Shown here: piece by piece, positions 32,410 to 42,481 of the stretch
Layout of the letters: each line of letters starts with the position of its first letter
Position numbering within the stretch: position 1 is the first letter of the stretch
DNA from: JAGNXB01 sp942490895
Lineage (GTDB): Bacteria; Bacteroidota; Bacteroidia; Chitinophagales; Saprospiraceae
Direction of reading: 5' to 3'
Length of the DNA stretch: 64,000 bases
Assembly: GCA_942490895.1 (NCBI GenBank)
Contig: CALNZC010000053.1
Location: 53,840 to 117,839 of the forward strand
Translations under genes and position numbers: made by a program
Notes under the pieces: model-generated
What the model was told of the DNA's origin: nothing
What the model saw: only the letters and a program-made list of their open reading frames with translations
The model's database searches: none

Positions 32410-35052
32410 GTGCCGAGCATTTCACAAAAAGCGCCGATTCCTCTGCCAATAAATGGTGTGCTTAAAGGTGTCAACCCACGGCTGATTGGTCCAGCTGGCC
32501 TCATAGAATCAAAGAACTGGATTTATAGAGACGGTAAGTTTAGGGTCAGGGACGGGATGGTTCCTCTCGGAGAGGGTGACTTTGTCTTAGAGGGTGTCTC
32601 AAACCTTATTCCATATCGGGATTCTGAGTACATCGATCCAGCAGAGCTTGATACATATGAGGATGATATTGTAAACCTCATGCCGGAGACTATTTTCGCG
32701 GCGTGGCTTACAACATCTGAGATAGACCTCGACCCGAATGGCGATTCATACACAAAGATTTGGATTAACTTTTCCCGCTGGGACGGCACCCCCACGGACC
32801 CGCCCGACCCACAACCTATTTACGCAGGGTTTATCAACGGTCCGCCAGATTTTATTATCCCAGGCGGGCCACCTGTTTATATGGGTCCGACCATGAATTC
32901 AATCATCCCGCCACATGTTCTTGGATCATACTGGTGGGACTATTCCGTTGGCTTTTTCTATACTGGAGCATTGCAGAGGAGCAGCACCGAAACATGGTTA
33001 ACCGGTGACCCCGCCTTCCTTGGCGCAGTCAACGGTGTTGATGAGTACACGGCGTTTGCAATTGGATTTGATGAAGATCATGCGCCGATGACTATGATGT
33101 CTCCCGTCATTGAGGTACCGATCCAGGGCGGAGAGTATGAATTCAGACTAAAGGTTGCTTGTGATACAACTGGATCAGGGACTATATTCCTCAAGCCATG
33201 GTCGGCGAAGTACATTGGTGTTAGTCCACATTACATCAAGGAGGTTGTAGATTCCAACGGTTGGACTCACACCCAAGAATATCTGGCAAAGCGATCGGGT
33301 GGAACAGAGGAATACCCCAATAGTCATGATTGGGGATACCCAATAGAACACACCGGCCAGATGGTGTCTGCAAGCCCGGGGTGGGATGACAACACTGAGC
33401 TTGTAACAACGCTGGATCTTAGCGACTTTGCAGATCATACACATGTTTGGTTTGAAGTCGTAATGTACCCTAACACATTTGTGGAAGACTTTAAGTTTGC
33501 TATAGGCAATGCGCAGATTACCAGCGGAACTGGTAATGCATTCAGGCTTCCATCAGCCTCTAATACTGCACCCGGCGCCGGGTTTGCGAAAACACTTCAG
33601 CGGCCTATGGGTCTCACCCAGTTTGATACCGACCAGGACAGCAGCACTACAGTTATGGGCACCACCGGAAGTTGGTGGGTCATGAACACTGACCTTACAT
33701 GGACAAAGCTGTCCGATGGCTCAGCTGACCACCCGGATCTAACCGCTGCAGATAACTACGCGCAGGTAGTGTTTGAGGTGTTTGATACGTCCGACCCAAC
33801 AGAGCAGACCGGAGCAGACAAGTTTCTTCTCGGCTGCAATGGCATTGACCCGGTCATGTATTGGGACGGTGATACCGACTACTATTCGATAGTCAAGAAC
33901 ACCCACCCAGATTCGCTGGTTGATGATGAGCCGGTTGAACAAATCAGAGCCAAGACCATGGCCATGACATTTGATAGATTCATGTACGGCAACATAAAAA
34001 TTGGAAACACACCAGCGTTGCCGGATGCCGTGGTCTATACATACCAGCTGACATACAACAAGTGGAAAGCAACCAACATTGTTCGCCTTGCCGACACGCC
34101 AGGACCGATCACTGCCATGCAGGAGATGGGCAACCAGCTTACGGTAATCTACAAGACTGACGCAATCTATGTGGCCCAGGCACAGGGTGGCCAGCTGCCG
34201 TTCGGCTTTCAGCTGAAAGCGGCGCATGTCACCGGTCCAGCCTCTCCCCTGTCGGTGGTATCTATCGATGAGGGCTTGCATGTCTACCTTGCGGAAGATG
34301 GCGACCTTGTTCTGTTCGACGGTGTCCGACCGAGAAGCCTCACGCCGACTGCCCATAATCTCATCCAGGCTCACCTGAACTTTGAAATGATTCGGCAGAC
34401 ATTTGGCATGTATAACCGTGCGATGAAAGAACTGTACTTCATCTATCCCCCACAGGGTGGTGGTGACAATTCCGCCGGCATCATGATCAACTTGACCGAT
34501 CCCAACAATCCAACCATCTGGCCTATGTCATGGAAGGTTCCGATCAGCGCAGGTGGATTCACATATATCAACCAATCGATTCTAATCAATGAGCTTGAAG
34601 GAAGGATCTCAGAGCTACAGGGAACCATCGATTCATTTGGGAGCTTCAACCCGGCGCTTTTGTTTTGCTCCCCGACAGACATTGATGGAAACATTGATGG
34701 AATGGCATATATGTCGAAGGGGTTTTCGGATTATCACGGGGCAATCCCGGCGTACTTTAAGACGGGACTGTATGACTTTGGTGAAATCGGAAGGTACAAA
34801 ACCATCAAAGAGATCGACCATCTCTTTAGCGCAGATGCAGGAGAGTCTGTAACGGTCGGCCTCATGACATCAGACTTTGGTCAGCCGGATGGTGACATCG
34901 ACCAGGATGTCCTGGACCTTAATGAAGGCCCATTCATCTCTAGCCACAGAATGACTGGCAGGCTATTTTCTTTGTCAATTGAAACAGAGGCCAGTGGAAG
35001 AATTGAGTGGCTCGGATCTGAAGCGGCAGTAGAGCCAAGAGGGCTTAGATAA
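32410..35052 (+). CDS. Tail nozzle or stopper-type beta-propeller protein
   Basis: 880 residues from GTG 32410 (PSISQKAPIPLPINGV), with AGGAGGG upstream; the frame is open to 32386. The opening GLIESKNWIYRDGKFRVRDG and later repeats such as ITAMQEMGNQLTVIYKTDAI and PLSVVSIDEGLHVYLAEDGD fit the propeller of podovirus nozzle/tail-tubular-B proteins. Stop overlaps the next start (TAATG). Confidence 0.65.
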   Translation: MPSISQKAPIPLPINGVLKGVNPRLIGPAGLIESKNWIYRDGKFRVRDGMVPLGEGDFVLEGVSNLIPYRDSEYIDPAELDTYEDDIVNLMPETIFAAWLTTSEIDLDPNGDSYTKIWINFSRWDGTPTDPPDPQPIYAGFINGPPDFIIPGGPPVYMGPTMNSIIPPHVLGSYWWDYSVGFFYTGALQRSSTETWLTGDPAFLGAVNGVDEYTAFAIGFDEDHAPMTMMSPVIEVPIQGGEYEFRLKVACDTTGSGTIFLKPWSAKYIGVSPHYIKEVVDSNGWTHTQEYLAKRSGGTEEYPNSHDWGYPIEHTGQMVSASPGWDDNTELVTTLDLSDFADHTHVWFEVVMYPNTFVEDFKFAIGNAQITSGTGNAFRLPSASNTAPGAGFAKTLQRPMGLTQFDTDQDSSTTVMGTTGSWWVMNTDLTWTKLSDGSADHPDLTAADNYAQVVFEVFDTSDPTEQTGADKFLLGCNGIDPVMYWDGDTDYYSIVKNTHPDSLVDDEPVEQIRAKTMAMTFDRFMYGNIKIGNTPALPDAVVYTYQLTYNKWKATNIVRLADTPGPITAMQEMGNQLTVIYKTDAIYVAQAQGGQLPFGFQLKAAHVTGPASPLSVVSIDEGLHVYLAEDGDLVLFDGVRPRSLTPTAHNLIQAHLNFEMIRQTFGMYNRAMKELYFIYPPQGGGDNSAGIMINLTDPNNPTIWPMSWKVPISAGGFTYINQSILINELEGRISELQGTIDSFGSFNPALLFCSPTDIDGNIDGMAYMSKGFSDYHGAIPAYFKTGLYDFGEIGRYKTIKEIDHLFSADAGESVTVGLMTSDFGQPDGDIDQDVLDLNEGPFISSHRMTGRLFSLSIETEASGRIEWLGSEAAVEPRGLR

Positions 35053-37553
35053 TGACAGTAACACCGGGAAGGACGCTTTCCCTCCCGGTTCTCCCTTCCC
35101 CTCCGGACACCTTTGGGTGGACCGGAACACTTACGCAGGCATTGCAGTTGGCGTTTGGGAATGTACAGGACCGGGTAGAGGATCTAATCATCTTTGGCAA
35201 TTTTGCAGACAGACCAGAAGCAAGGGGCACGGCGACATTCTTTTTCTCGAAGGATGAGGGCAAGCTGTACTTTGACGGCCTCGATGCCGATTCTGTGGCT
35301 AAGTGGTATTGGCTTGGAGCAGAACCCGTTGTCATGATGCAGATGGTGGCAGAGGCCGGCCTTGACGGTGAGACAGGGTTCAAGTCAACCAATGATGATT
35401 CAACAATCACTGTTGATCACACAACAAGAACCATAACAATTGAGCCTCTTGCGGTGTCATATGATGTGTGGGTCGGAGCAAACAAGTATGTAAAGGTAGA
35501 TCCGGATAGTGTCATCTTGTCCGCTGACGCAGGCGCCCATGCCGTTGTGTTCAATACCGACGGTGACTTGGTTGATCTTGGCGTTGGATTTACAATTGAC
35601 CAGATCATCAAGAACAACGCATATGTCTGTGAGGTGTATGTAAATGACAGCGAAATCAAGTGGGTTGCTGATGAGAGGCACGGCCTTATGCCGTGGCAGA
35701 CTCACATACAGCAGCACCTTGATGGTGGCACAGTTGTGCGCGGCGGACTTGGACTAACGGACTTTTCGGTAGATGGGAATGGAAGCCTGGATGCTCACGC
35801 TGAGTTTACAGCGTCGGCGGGATCAATCCTTGATGAAGATCTCACAAGTACTATCAGTGAATCGACCAGCATCCCGGTGATTTACAAGAGCGGGGCCGGA
35901 GGACTGTGGCAGACGGACTCAACGCTATCGACTCCGATTGTTCTAACAGGAGGATCACCGGCGTGGAATGAGTTCACCGGTGGAGCATGGCAGCTTACTG
36001 CTGTTAGCAACAACAAGTTCTTTCTTGCCCACATATTTGCAACGCCGGTAAAACATGTTGGCAGCACTGCCAACGGTGGCTACATTGCGATAATGGGTCA
36101 GGCTCAGTACACCACAAAGACAGCGGCAAGGGATGGGGCGAACCAGGAAATTTCTGACCTGATCACGGCCGGTCTTCCAATGGCCGAGTTCGCGCCGGTT
36201 GGAACAGTCATCTACAAAGCAAACAGTGGCTATGCAAACGCTCACAAGGCCGCTGTTGTTTCAACGGATGAAGGCGAAGATTATGTGTCATGGCTGAACG
36301 CCGTGATTCAACCCGGCATCCCGCCGTCTTCACACATGAACCTGACGCACAGGGATGCCGCTTCGCAGCACCCAGCGGCCTCTGTGGACGCTGATGTATC
36401 AGGGTTCAGCGGGATACTATCAGCCGCTGATACGACCGTACAGGGGGCGCTAGACACCGTTGACGGGCATATTCATGATGGTAGGTACTACACCGAGTCT
36501 GAAGTGGACTCTCTACTGGCCGGAAAGTCGGCCACCACACACCTTCATGATGATCGGTACTACACAGAGAGCGAGGCCGATGCCCTGCTGGCCGCTAAGG
36601 CTGCAGCAAGCCACACTCATGACGACAGGTACTACACCGAGACAGAGGCTAACAGCCTTCTCTCGGCGAAGGCAGACACTACCCATTATCATGATGACCG
36701 ATACTACACCGAGTCTGAAACGGACTCACTCCTTGCCGCAAAGGCAGCAGCATCGCACACTCATGATGATCGGTACTACACCGAGACAGAATCGAATAGC
36801 CTCTATGTTGCTAGATCGGTCCCAACATGGGATGACTTGAGTGCAGGTCTTCCTGGCAAGGTGAACTCATCCGGGTTCTTTCAAACCGCATCCGCAACAA
36901 CCGCAGAAAACTGGCCCATAAACACCGGTGGTTGGATGCACCTGATCAACTGCGCTCACAGCAGCACCGGTAACTACTACCACATGCAGCTTGCTGGTGA
37001 CTTTGGCAGCAACCGCCTGTTTTTTAGAGAGACCAATAATAGCGGGTCTCGAGCGTGGAATGAAGTTGCATTTCTTGACGCCATCGGTGGTGCGATCAAC
37101 GCCACCAAGCTTCAGTCCACATCGGTATCAGCAACTGCCCCGACATCTGGTCAGGTTCTGACATACAACGGATCGGCATGGGCGCCGGCTGCGGCAGGTG
37201 GTGGTGGTGGTGGAGCAATCAGTTCAACCCCAACCATCGGCACAACAACCGCTCCGGGAACTGGTTCTAACGGATACTGGACAGTGCTTGACATTTCAGG
37301 GGCGGGGTATTTATGGAAGGTCCAAAACAGCGCCTCATCAATATCCGCAATGGACAGATTGAAAATCACAATTGATGGAACGGTTGTCCTTGATGACAGT
37401 TCATACTCATGTGCAGCCGGAGTAATGATGCTCGGACCAGGATCCGCAAGATATCCGATTCCTCTTGGGTTTGATAGCTCGGTGAAGGTTGAGGTTTATT
37501 CATACCGGTGGACAAACAGGTATGTTGACTATGGCTATCAGGTGTTTGACTAA
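35052..37553 (+). CDS. Tail fibre protein with 24-residue repeats
   Basis: 833 residues. N-terminal 100 residues resemble a virion-anchoring domain. Residues about 475-585 hold five 24-residue repeats with HDDRYYTE, a motif of trimeric tail fibres. The C-terminal part has GQVLTYNGSAWAPAA, a Gly run and a receptor-binding-type beta domain. Confidence 0.8.
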   Translation: MTVTPGRTLSLPVLPSPPDTFGWTGTLTQALQLAFGNVQDRVEDLIIFGNFADRPEARGTATFFFSKDEGKLYFDGLDADSVAKWYWLGAEPVVMMQMVAEAGLDGETGFKSTNDDSTITVDHTTRTITIEPLAVSYDVWVGANKYVKVDPDSVILSADAGAHAVVFNTDGDLVDLGVGFTIDQIIKNNAYVCEVYVNDSEIKWVADERHGLMPWQTHIQQHLDGGTVVRGGLGLTDFSVDGNGSLDAHAEFTASAGSILDEDLTSTISESTSIPVIYKSGAGGLWQTDSTLSTPIVLTGGSPAWNEFTGGAWQLTAVSNNKFFLAHIFATPVKHVGSTANGGYIAIMGQAQYTTKTAARDGANQEISDLITAGLPMAEFAPVGTVIYKANSGYANAHKAAVVSTDEGEDYVSWLNAVIQPGIPPSSHMNLTHRDAASQHPAASVDADVSGFSGILSAADTTVQGALDTVDGHIHDGRYYTESEVDSLLAGKSATTHLHDDRYYTESEADALLAAKAAASHTHDDRYYTETEANSLLSAKADTTHYHDDRYYTESETDSLLAAKAAASHTHDDRYYTETESNSLYVARSVPTWDDLSAGLPGKVNSSGFFQTASATTAENWPINTGGWMHLINCAHSSTGNYYHMQLAGDFGSNRLFFRETNNSGSRAWNEVAFLDAIGGAINATKLQSTSVSATAPTSGQVLTYNGSAWAPAAAGGGGGGAISSTPTIGTTTAPGTGSNGYWTVLDISGAGYLWKVQNSASSISAMDRLKITIDGTVVLDDSSYSCAAGVMMLGPGSARYPIPLGFDSSVKVEVYSYRWTNRYVDYGYQVFD
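36474..36815 (+). repeat. Five 72-bp coding repeats in the tail fibre gene
   Basis: CATGATGATCGGTACTAC-type unit starts at 36474, 36546, 36618, 36690 and 36762, exactly 72 bp (24 codons) apart. A fibre shaft, not a CRISPR array. Confidence 0.9.
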
Positions 37554-37990
37554 TGGCGTACACAGGCGGCGAGTACACGCAGGTAGAGTTCCTCTTGATG
37601 ATGTTGAAGAAAATGGGAGCGAACCCATCTACAACATTGGTCGAGTATGGTGAAGGCAATACTACATCAACCAGCTATGTAACCAAGAAGACATGGACCG
37701 TTGGATCAGACGGAGCAATCTTGGCAGCATATCGGATAAACCCGGATACAGCATCTGCTAGTGGATATCTAAGGGTGCAAGTGGATAGCTCAACAGTTGC
37801 AGAGATGTCAACGGTTGGGTCTATTGTTTCTGGCAAACACCACATTGTCGGGTATTCTTGGGATGACAACCACAAAGACTGTGTTGACATGATCCTCGCA
37901 ACAAATGGAGATGTTATCAACCTTGATGCGAAGAAATATGGCGCAGGCACCCTATATGTACATTGGTTGTACATGGAATATGATGTCTAA
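37553..37990 (+). CDS. Small beta-rich tail protein
   Basis: 145 residues. Start overlaps the fibre stop (TAATG). Pattern GEYTQVEFLLMMLKKMG then strands to the end (GTLYVHWLYMEYDV). It could be a fibre tip or chaperone subunit; context only. Confidence 0.55.
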   Translation: MAYTGGEYTQVEFLLMMLKKMGANPSTTLVEYGEGNTTSTSYVTKKTWTVGSDGAILAAYRINPDTASASGYLRVQVDSSTVAEMSTVGSIVSGKHHIVGYSWDDNHKDCVDMILATNGDVINLDAKKYGAGTLYVHWLYMEYDV

Positions 37991-38002
37991 ATAGGAGAAC
38001 AA

Positions 38003-38467
38003 TTGAGAGTCGAATTCATACATAAATCGCATCCTAAAAATGTCAAATATCTTAGGCAAACACTTAGTCGAATTGTCAAGTTTACTGAGGCATTAGACTC
38101 GGACGCTAATCAAGAAATTCTATTTGCTGAATGTGCCGCCGAGTTCTTTTCAGACAACCCCGCCCTGGCGATGTTCGCTGGTATTGATGAGAATGACAAA
38201 GTTGTCGCTCACCTGCTTGCCAGCGTTAATGATTACTACGGCGGCAAGTTTGTGCTTATCGATCAGTGCTGGAAGAACAGCGATGTCGAGTTCAACTTAG
38301 ACGGTAAGTCTGGCTTGGTTGATCTCCTGAAGGAGTGGGGCAAGGCCAACGGCTGCACAGACGTTAGAACATTCGCTCGGAATGAAACTGTGGCACAAAT
38401 TTTAGAGGGTTACGACACAGGATTTGCAAGATCAGAGAAGGTAATCCTTAGCACTCCGATCGAATAA
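38003..38467 (+). CDS. GNAT-fold-like protein in the virion cluster
   Basis: 154 residues, TTG start after GGAGAAC. DENDKVVAHLLASVNDYYGG then LVDLLKEWGKANGCTDVRTF resembles the beta-alpha order of GNAT acetyltransferases, although the acetyl-CoA loop is not clear. Such proteins occur among phage virion genes with unknown substrates. Confidence 0.5.
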   Translation: MRVEFIHKSHPKNVKYLRQTLSRIVKFTEALDSDANQEILFAECAAEFFSDNPALAMFAGIDENDKVVAHLLASVNDYYGGKFVLIDQCWKNSDVEFNLDGKSGLVDLLKEWGKANGCTDVRTFARNETVAQILEGYDTGFARSEKVILSTPIE

Positions 38468-38487
38468 TTTCCCCAAGGAGGGGTTCA

Positions 38488-39873
38488 ATGGGTGGTGGTG
38501 GAGCTAGTACAACTCAAGCGGTGATTCCAGATATTCTGAGACCACTGTATCAACAAACAGCTAACATGATGATGAACTATCAGTCGAACAATCCGCTTGG
38601 TGGTGCTGCGTCCTGGACAACTGGGCAGGGTGGCAACGGCGGTGGCGGTGGTTACGGAAGTCAAGGGGGTGGGACTGGCGCGACGCCGGGAACAACTCCC
38701 GGTGACGCCGGTGGGGCGAATGGTCAGAACCCGGCAGCTGGAACGCCGTCTATGGATAACAAGGCTATGTATGCCGGCGATGATGGCGGCGAGCCTGGGG
38801 TTGGGGGCGGCTCCAACATTGGTGGTTACCAGGGCGCAGGGCAGGTAACAACCGGCGGGGATCTTGGTACCGCAGGTGGCCCAGCGGCGACTGGCCAGAG
38901 CAAGTACATGAGCAACTACAGCCAGGGTCCGATGCACGGCGGAGACTACGGCTTCTCGGCCCCTAACGCCAAGCAGGTGGCAGGACTCAACGGTCAGCAA
39001 GAATCCGCAATGAACAGCCTGAACTGGATGAAGAACAACGGTAACCCGTGGATCTCCAAGGTATCAGAGAGCGCAAACCAACTTGGTAACCGGTCAGACA
39101 ACATGTTTGGCGCAGATTCAAAGTTCAAGGGCGAAGGCTTCAAGAGCGCGATGGGCGCACAGAACGCCGCCTCGAAGCTCGCTGGCGGAGAGATCAACCA
39201 GTATGGTGACCGAGCCGCCCAGGGCTTCGAGAATGTCCATGAGCAGGGCCAGAAACAGGTAACCGGTGATGACATCCGGAATGACCCGGCCCTGCTTAAT
39301 CAGCAAAAGGTTTTTCAAGACACCACAATGCAGACCCTTGGTAACCAGATGGGATCCATGGGCCTTGGCAGGTCTGGCGCATCCGGGCAGGCTACCGCAG
39401 ACGCATGGGCGCAGCAGGCAACACCGCTTATGCAGGAAGCGGCCGCTAGGCAAGAGCGCGGCATCGACCGTGGCATCAACGCCACCCTCGGCGCCAGCAC
39501 CGGGATGGGCAACCTCGGCAATCAGTACATCAGCCAAGTCGGCCAGGGAATCCAGGGTCAGCTTGGTGCAGCCGGCGCCCTGAACAACCAACAGAGTAAC
39601 CTGATTAACCAGTGGAACGCTGCAAATCAGGCGGAGATTGCCTCCGGCAACATGAACATGCAGAACGGTCAGAACTGGCAGAACAACAACACCAGCCTAA
39701 TCGACCAGCAGTTCAAGTACGGCGGCGTTGCACATGACTATGAGCAGCAGGGTTATGACTCTGAATACAATGACTTCCTTCGCCGCCAGGGGCTTGCAGA
39801 GAACGCTCTCTACACACCGTTCGGGCAGCTTGGACAAACAATTGGACAGCGGTCCTCAGGCGGAGGTAAGTAA
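38488..39873 (+). CDS. Gly/Gln/Asn-rich internal virion protein
   Basis: 461 residues, AAGGAGG before ATG 38488. Opening IPDILRPLYQQTANMMMNYQ is a short helix seen in ejection-type proteins, then low-complexity Gly/Gln/Asn sequence and helices. First of a run of proteins leading to the giant protein; a DNA-ejection role is inferred. Confidence 0.55.
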   Translation: MGGGGASTTQAVIPDILRPLYQQTANMMMNYQSNNPLGGAASWTTGQGGNGGGGGYGSQGGGTGATPGTTPGDAGGANGQNPAAGTPSMDNKAMYAGDDGGEPGVGGGSNIGGYQGAGQVTTGGDLGTAGGPAATGQSKYMSNYSQGPMHGGDYGFSAPNAKQVAGLNGQQESAMNSLNWMKNNGNPWISKVSESANQLGNRSDNMFGADSKFKGEGFKSAMGAQNAASKLAGGEINQYGDRAAQGFENVHEQGQKQVTGDDIRNDPALLNQQKVFQDTTMQTLGNQMGSMGLGRSGASGQATADAWAQQATPLMQEAAARQERGIDRGINATLGASTGMGNLGNQYISQVGQGIQGQLGAAGALNNQQSNLINQWNAANQAEIASGNMNMQNGQNWQNNNTSLIDQQFKYGGVAHDYEQQGYDSEYNDFLRRQGLAENALYTPFGQLGQTIGQRSSGGGK

Positions 39874-40619
39874 TGTCACAGTTCCCGCAATATGGTAGAC
39901 CAGGGCCAGACGCCCAGCGCATGGACACAATGGGAGATTCCAATCGACAGCCGCAGGCCTCGCAGAACCTTGGCTTTTCGCGACAGTCGAACCACGGGCT
40001 GAGTCAAAAGCCCATGTACCAGCGTGGTCCAAAGCTTCCTGCAGCCGGCACGCCATCTGGCGGAATGCAGCAGCAGGGGGGATGGGGTTCGCCACAGGAA
40101 ATCAAGAACCCAAGTTGGGGCAAGCCTCCGGTTGAGGCTCCCAAACAACCAACTTGGGGTCAGCCTAATGGCAACATGCAAGCTTGGGGTCAGTCTAATA
40201 ACATGCAAGGACCACCGGCTCAGTGGCAACCGTTCAATGGTGGCCAGCAGGCTCCTAATTATGGTTCCCTTGGCCGGCCCGGTTACGGTGGCCCGCAGCC
40301 GATGCAGCCGTCCTGGGCCGGCGGAGCGGGCGGCTACGGTGGCCCGCAGCCTCAGGGTGGTGGGCAGTTTCAGGACATGCGGGGTGGAGGATTCAGCCCC
40401 ATTGGTGGAAGACCCGGGTGGGGAGGGTTGCAAACCCTGCCCGCGATGGGGCAAGGTGGGTTTACAGGCCAGGGCGGAATTCGCATGGATGACTCCCCTG
40501 CTCCCCCCATGGAATACGGCGAACTTCGAGGTCGGCCGGGTGGAGGATTTTCACCGCGAGGCTCCAGCGGGTTCCTGGGTCAGATGGCCGGAAGGCCGGG
40601 CGGGTTCGGAGGTAAGTAA
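39873..40619 (+). CDS. Low-complexity Gly/Pro/Gln-rich protein
   Basis: 248 residues with repeated PQPMQPSW, GYGGPQP and GRPGGGF motifs, presumably disordered. Starts and stops overlap its neighbours (TAATG). Internal virion protein by context. Confidence 0.5.
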   Translation: MSQFPQYGRPGPDAQRMDTMGDSNRQPQASQNLGFSRQSNHGLSQKPMYQRGPKLPAAGTPSGGMQQQGGWGSPQEIKNPSWGKPPVEAPKQPTWGQPNGNMQAWGQSNNMQGPPAQWQPFNGGQQAPNYGSLGRPGYGGPQPMQPSWAGGAGGYGGPQPQGGGQFQDMRGGGFSPIGGRPGWGGLQTLPAMGQGGFTGQGGIRMDDSPAPPMEYGELRGRPGGGFSPRGSSGFLGQMAGRPGGFGGK

Positions 40620-41389
40620 TGGTCGGCTCGCTCAATCCGAATATGCAGGACAAGCGAGAGAAAACAGGATTTGGCCTTAACCTTAGCACGCTTCTTGATC
40701 TTGCTTCCATTGTTGGAGACACGGCAACCGGAAACCTTGCTGGTGCTGGCACCGGTCTCGCTGGATTTGTTGATGATGCATCTGGTGGAAAAGTTTTCGA
40801 TGATAAGCAGCGTCAGCTTCTTGACCTCGCGAACATGGGAACAAGCCTCTCCGGGCTGTTGACAAACCCAGCCAAGGGTGCAGACGCAGCCAAGATTGCA
40901 ATGGACGGCTTCGATGCAACCGAGGCGGTAGTCAAGGGCGGCAATGCAGTGGCCTCAATCGGCGATAGTGTGAAGGCGCTTGATGCTGTAGTTGGTGCAG
41001 ATGCTGCCCTGAAGGGCGGCGACCTTGCCAATATGGTAGCCAAGGGTGGCAACACCGCCAAGGCGGCTGGTGCTGCTCCTAGCCTGTTGGCTCAGGCAGG
41101 CAACGCCGATTCAGGCATGGATCTCGCGACCATGATTTCTCAGGCATCACCAGAACTAATGAAAGCGGCAGCACAAAAGGGCGTAGAAACCGGGTTTTCA
41201 CTCGAAGAACTAATGACCAAACTACAGAAGATCAAAGACTCCCCGGGCATGGGCATGGCTGAAGACGCCATCGAACTTGGTCAGCTTTACACTGAAATGA
41301 CCAAGGGTCCAGCGGCCCCTGGCATGGCGTCAGGTGGTGGCGGGTTTGTTCCGGGAACCGTTGCAGAACAATTTATGAGCAGGAGTTAA
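40619..41389 (+). CDS. Ala/Gly-rich probable internal virion protein
   Basis: 256 residues, Ala/Gly-rich helices with LDLASIVGDTATGNLAGAG and repeats of GGNTAKAAG type. Amphipathic or membrane-active helices would suit DNA ejection. Overlaps the previous gene (TAATG). Confidence 0.5.
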   Translation: MVGSLNPNMQDKREKTGFGLNLSTLLDLASIVGDTATGNLAGAGTGLAGFVDDASGGKVFDDKQRQLLDLANMGTSLSGLLTNPAKGADAAKIAMDGFDATEAVVKGGNAVASIGDSVKALDAVVGADAALKGGDLANMVAKGGNTAKAAGAAPSLLAQAGNADSGMDLATMISQASPELMKAAAQKGVETGFSLEELMTKLQKIKDSPGMGMAEDAIELGQLYTEMTKGPAAPGMASGGGGFVPGTVAEQFMSRS

Positions 41390-41391
41390 CA

Positions 41392-42471
41392 GTGGACGGA
41401 CAAGGAAAAGGATCAAAGATATTTGACATTGTAGCTCCGCTCGCCGCAGGGGCCATGGCCTCATATGGTCCGAATGGGGTGGCAGCTGCAACTGCAGGTG
41501 TTCGCATGCTGGACCGACAGCAGGCACTCCGCAGGCGGCATGCGCTTGGAGAGGACATTGTTCGCCTCGCCGACACTATGGGCGAAAAGGATTTCCAGGA
41601 TCGCACAAAGTCTTGGAACCAGATTAAGCCAGAGGGCGGCAGTGAAGATGTAGCAGCTGTGATTGATACTCTCGGTGAAGAGGGAGCGGATGCTGCGCTC
41701 GCTACTGTTCCAATGCCGGGCGAGAAGATGGGCAGCAAAGAGCTTAGAAAATACAACACAGATGAAGAGCGACTCACGGAGTTCTTGTCACAGTTCCCAG
41801 AGCCGGTAAGGGATGAAACCTTCTCCGCTCTTGGCGACATGGGCATGAATGACCCTGAGGCCGCACTGGCATTCATCAATGACAAGCAGAAGTTTGGGCA
41901 GCAGGTTCGGCTGGCTGAGATGGCGTACTACCAGGATCAGCTGAAGGAGCGGGTGCGCATGGCTCATGATGATGAGCAGAATGAAATCAATCGCTCACAA
42001 GCCGCATGGCAGCGTCAACAGGATCAGGACTTCCAGACTGAACTCACCACACTGGTTGAGGGATTCAAGGATGAACGGTCTAACAAGGACAACACTGCGG
42101 CATTTGATCGCACCAAGTACAGCGCAGACGCAGGCGTCGAAGCCGCAAGTGTCAGAGCAGAGGCTTACACCACGGCTAATCTGGACAAGGTTGATGCAGC
42201 GTCCCGGGAAAAGATTGAATCACTCCAGGCCGACATCGCTCAATTGCTGGCCAAGAACGGTGTACTTGACACCCTGGATACAAAATCGCTATTTGGTGAG
42301 GATCTGGTTAAGTTCCAAGAGCTTGAGGCCAAGCTTGCGAGAGAGTGGGGTCAAGCTGGCCTTGGCGAGTTTGGGGCGTATGAATATGTTGGCGACGGCG
42401 CGGACAGGCGCCTTGTCAGAAACAACAGCAACCTAGTTGGGAAGCATGCCGTAAGGGCTGATGAAGAATAG
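41392..42471 (+). CDS. Helical internal virion protein
   Basis: 359 residues, GTG start six bases after AGGAG. Mostly charged coiled coil (MAYYQDQLKERVRMAHDDEQ and around). Directly precedes the giant protein; role inferred. Confidence 0.55.
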   Translation: MDGQGKGSKIFDIVAPLAAGAMASYGPNGVAAATAGVRMLDRQQALRRRHALGEDIVRLADTMGEKDFQDRTKSWNQIKPEGGSEDVAAVIDTLGEEGADAALATVPMPGEKMGSKELRKYNTDEERLTEFLSQFPEPVRDETFSALGDMGMNDPEAALAFINDKQKFGQQVRLAEMAYYQDQLKERVRMAHDDEQNEINRSQAAWQRQQDQDFQTELTTLVEGFKDERSNKDNTAAFDRTKYSADAGVEAASVRAEAYTTANLDKVDAASREKIESLQADIAQLLAKNGVLDTLDTKSLFGEDLVKFQELEAKLAREWGQAGLGEFGAYEYVGDGADRRLVRNNSNLVGKHAVRADEE

Positions 42472-42481
42472 GAAAAGGTAA

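Noticed and set aside
36474..36815. CRISPR or satellite repeat
   Set aside because: Exact 72-bp period in frame in a tail fibre gene; protein repeat.
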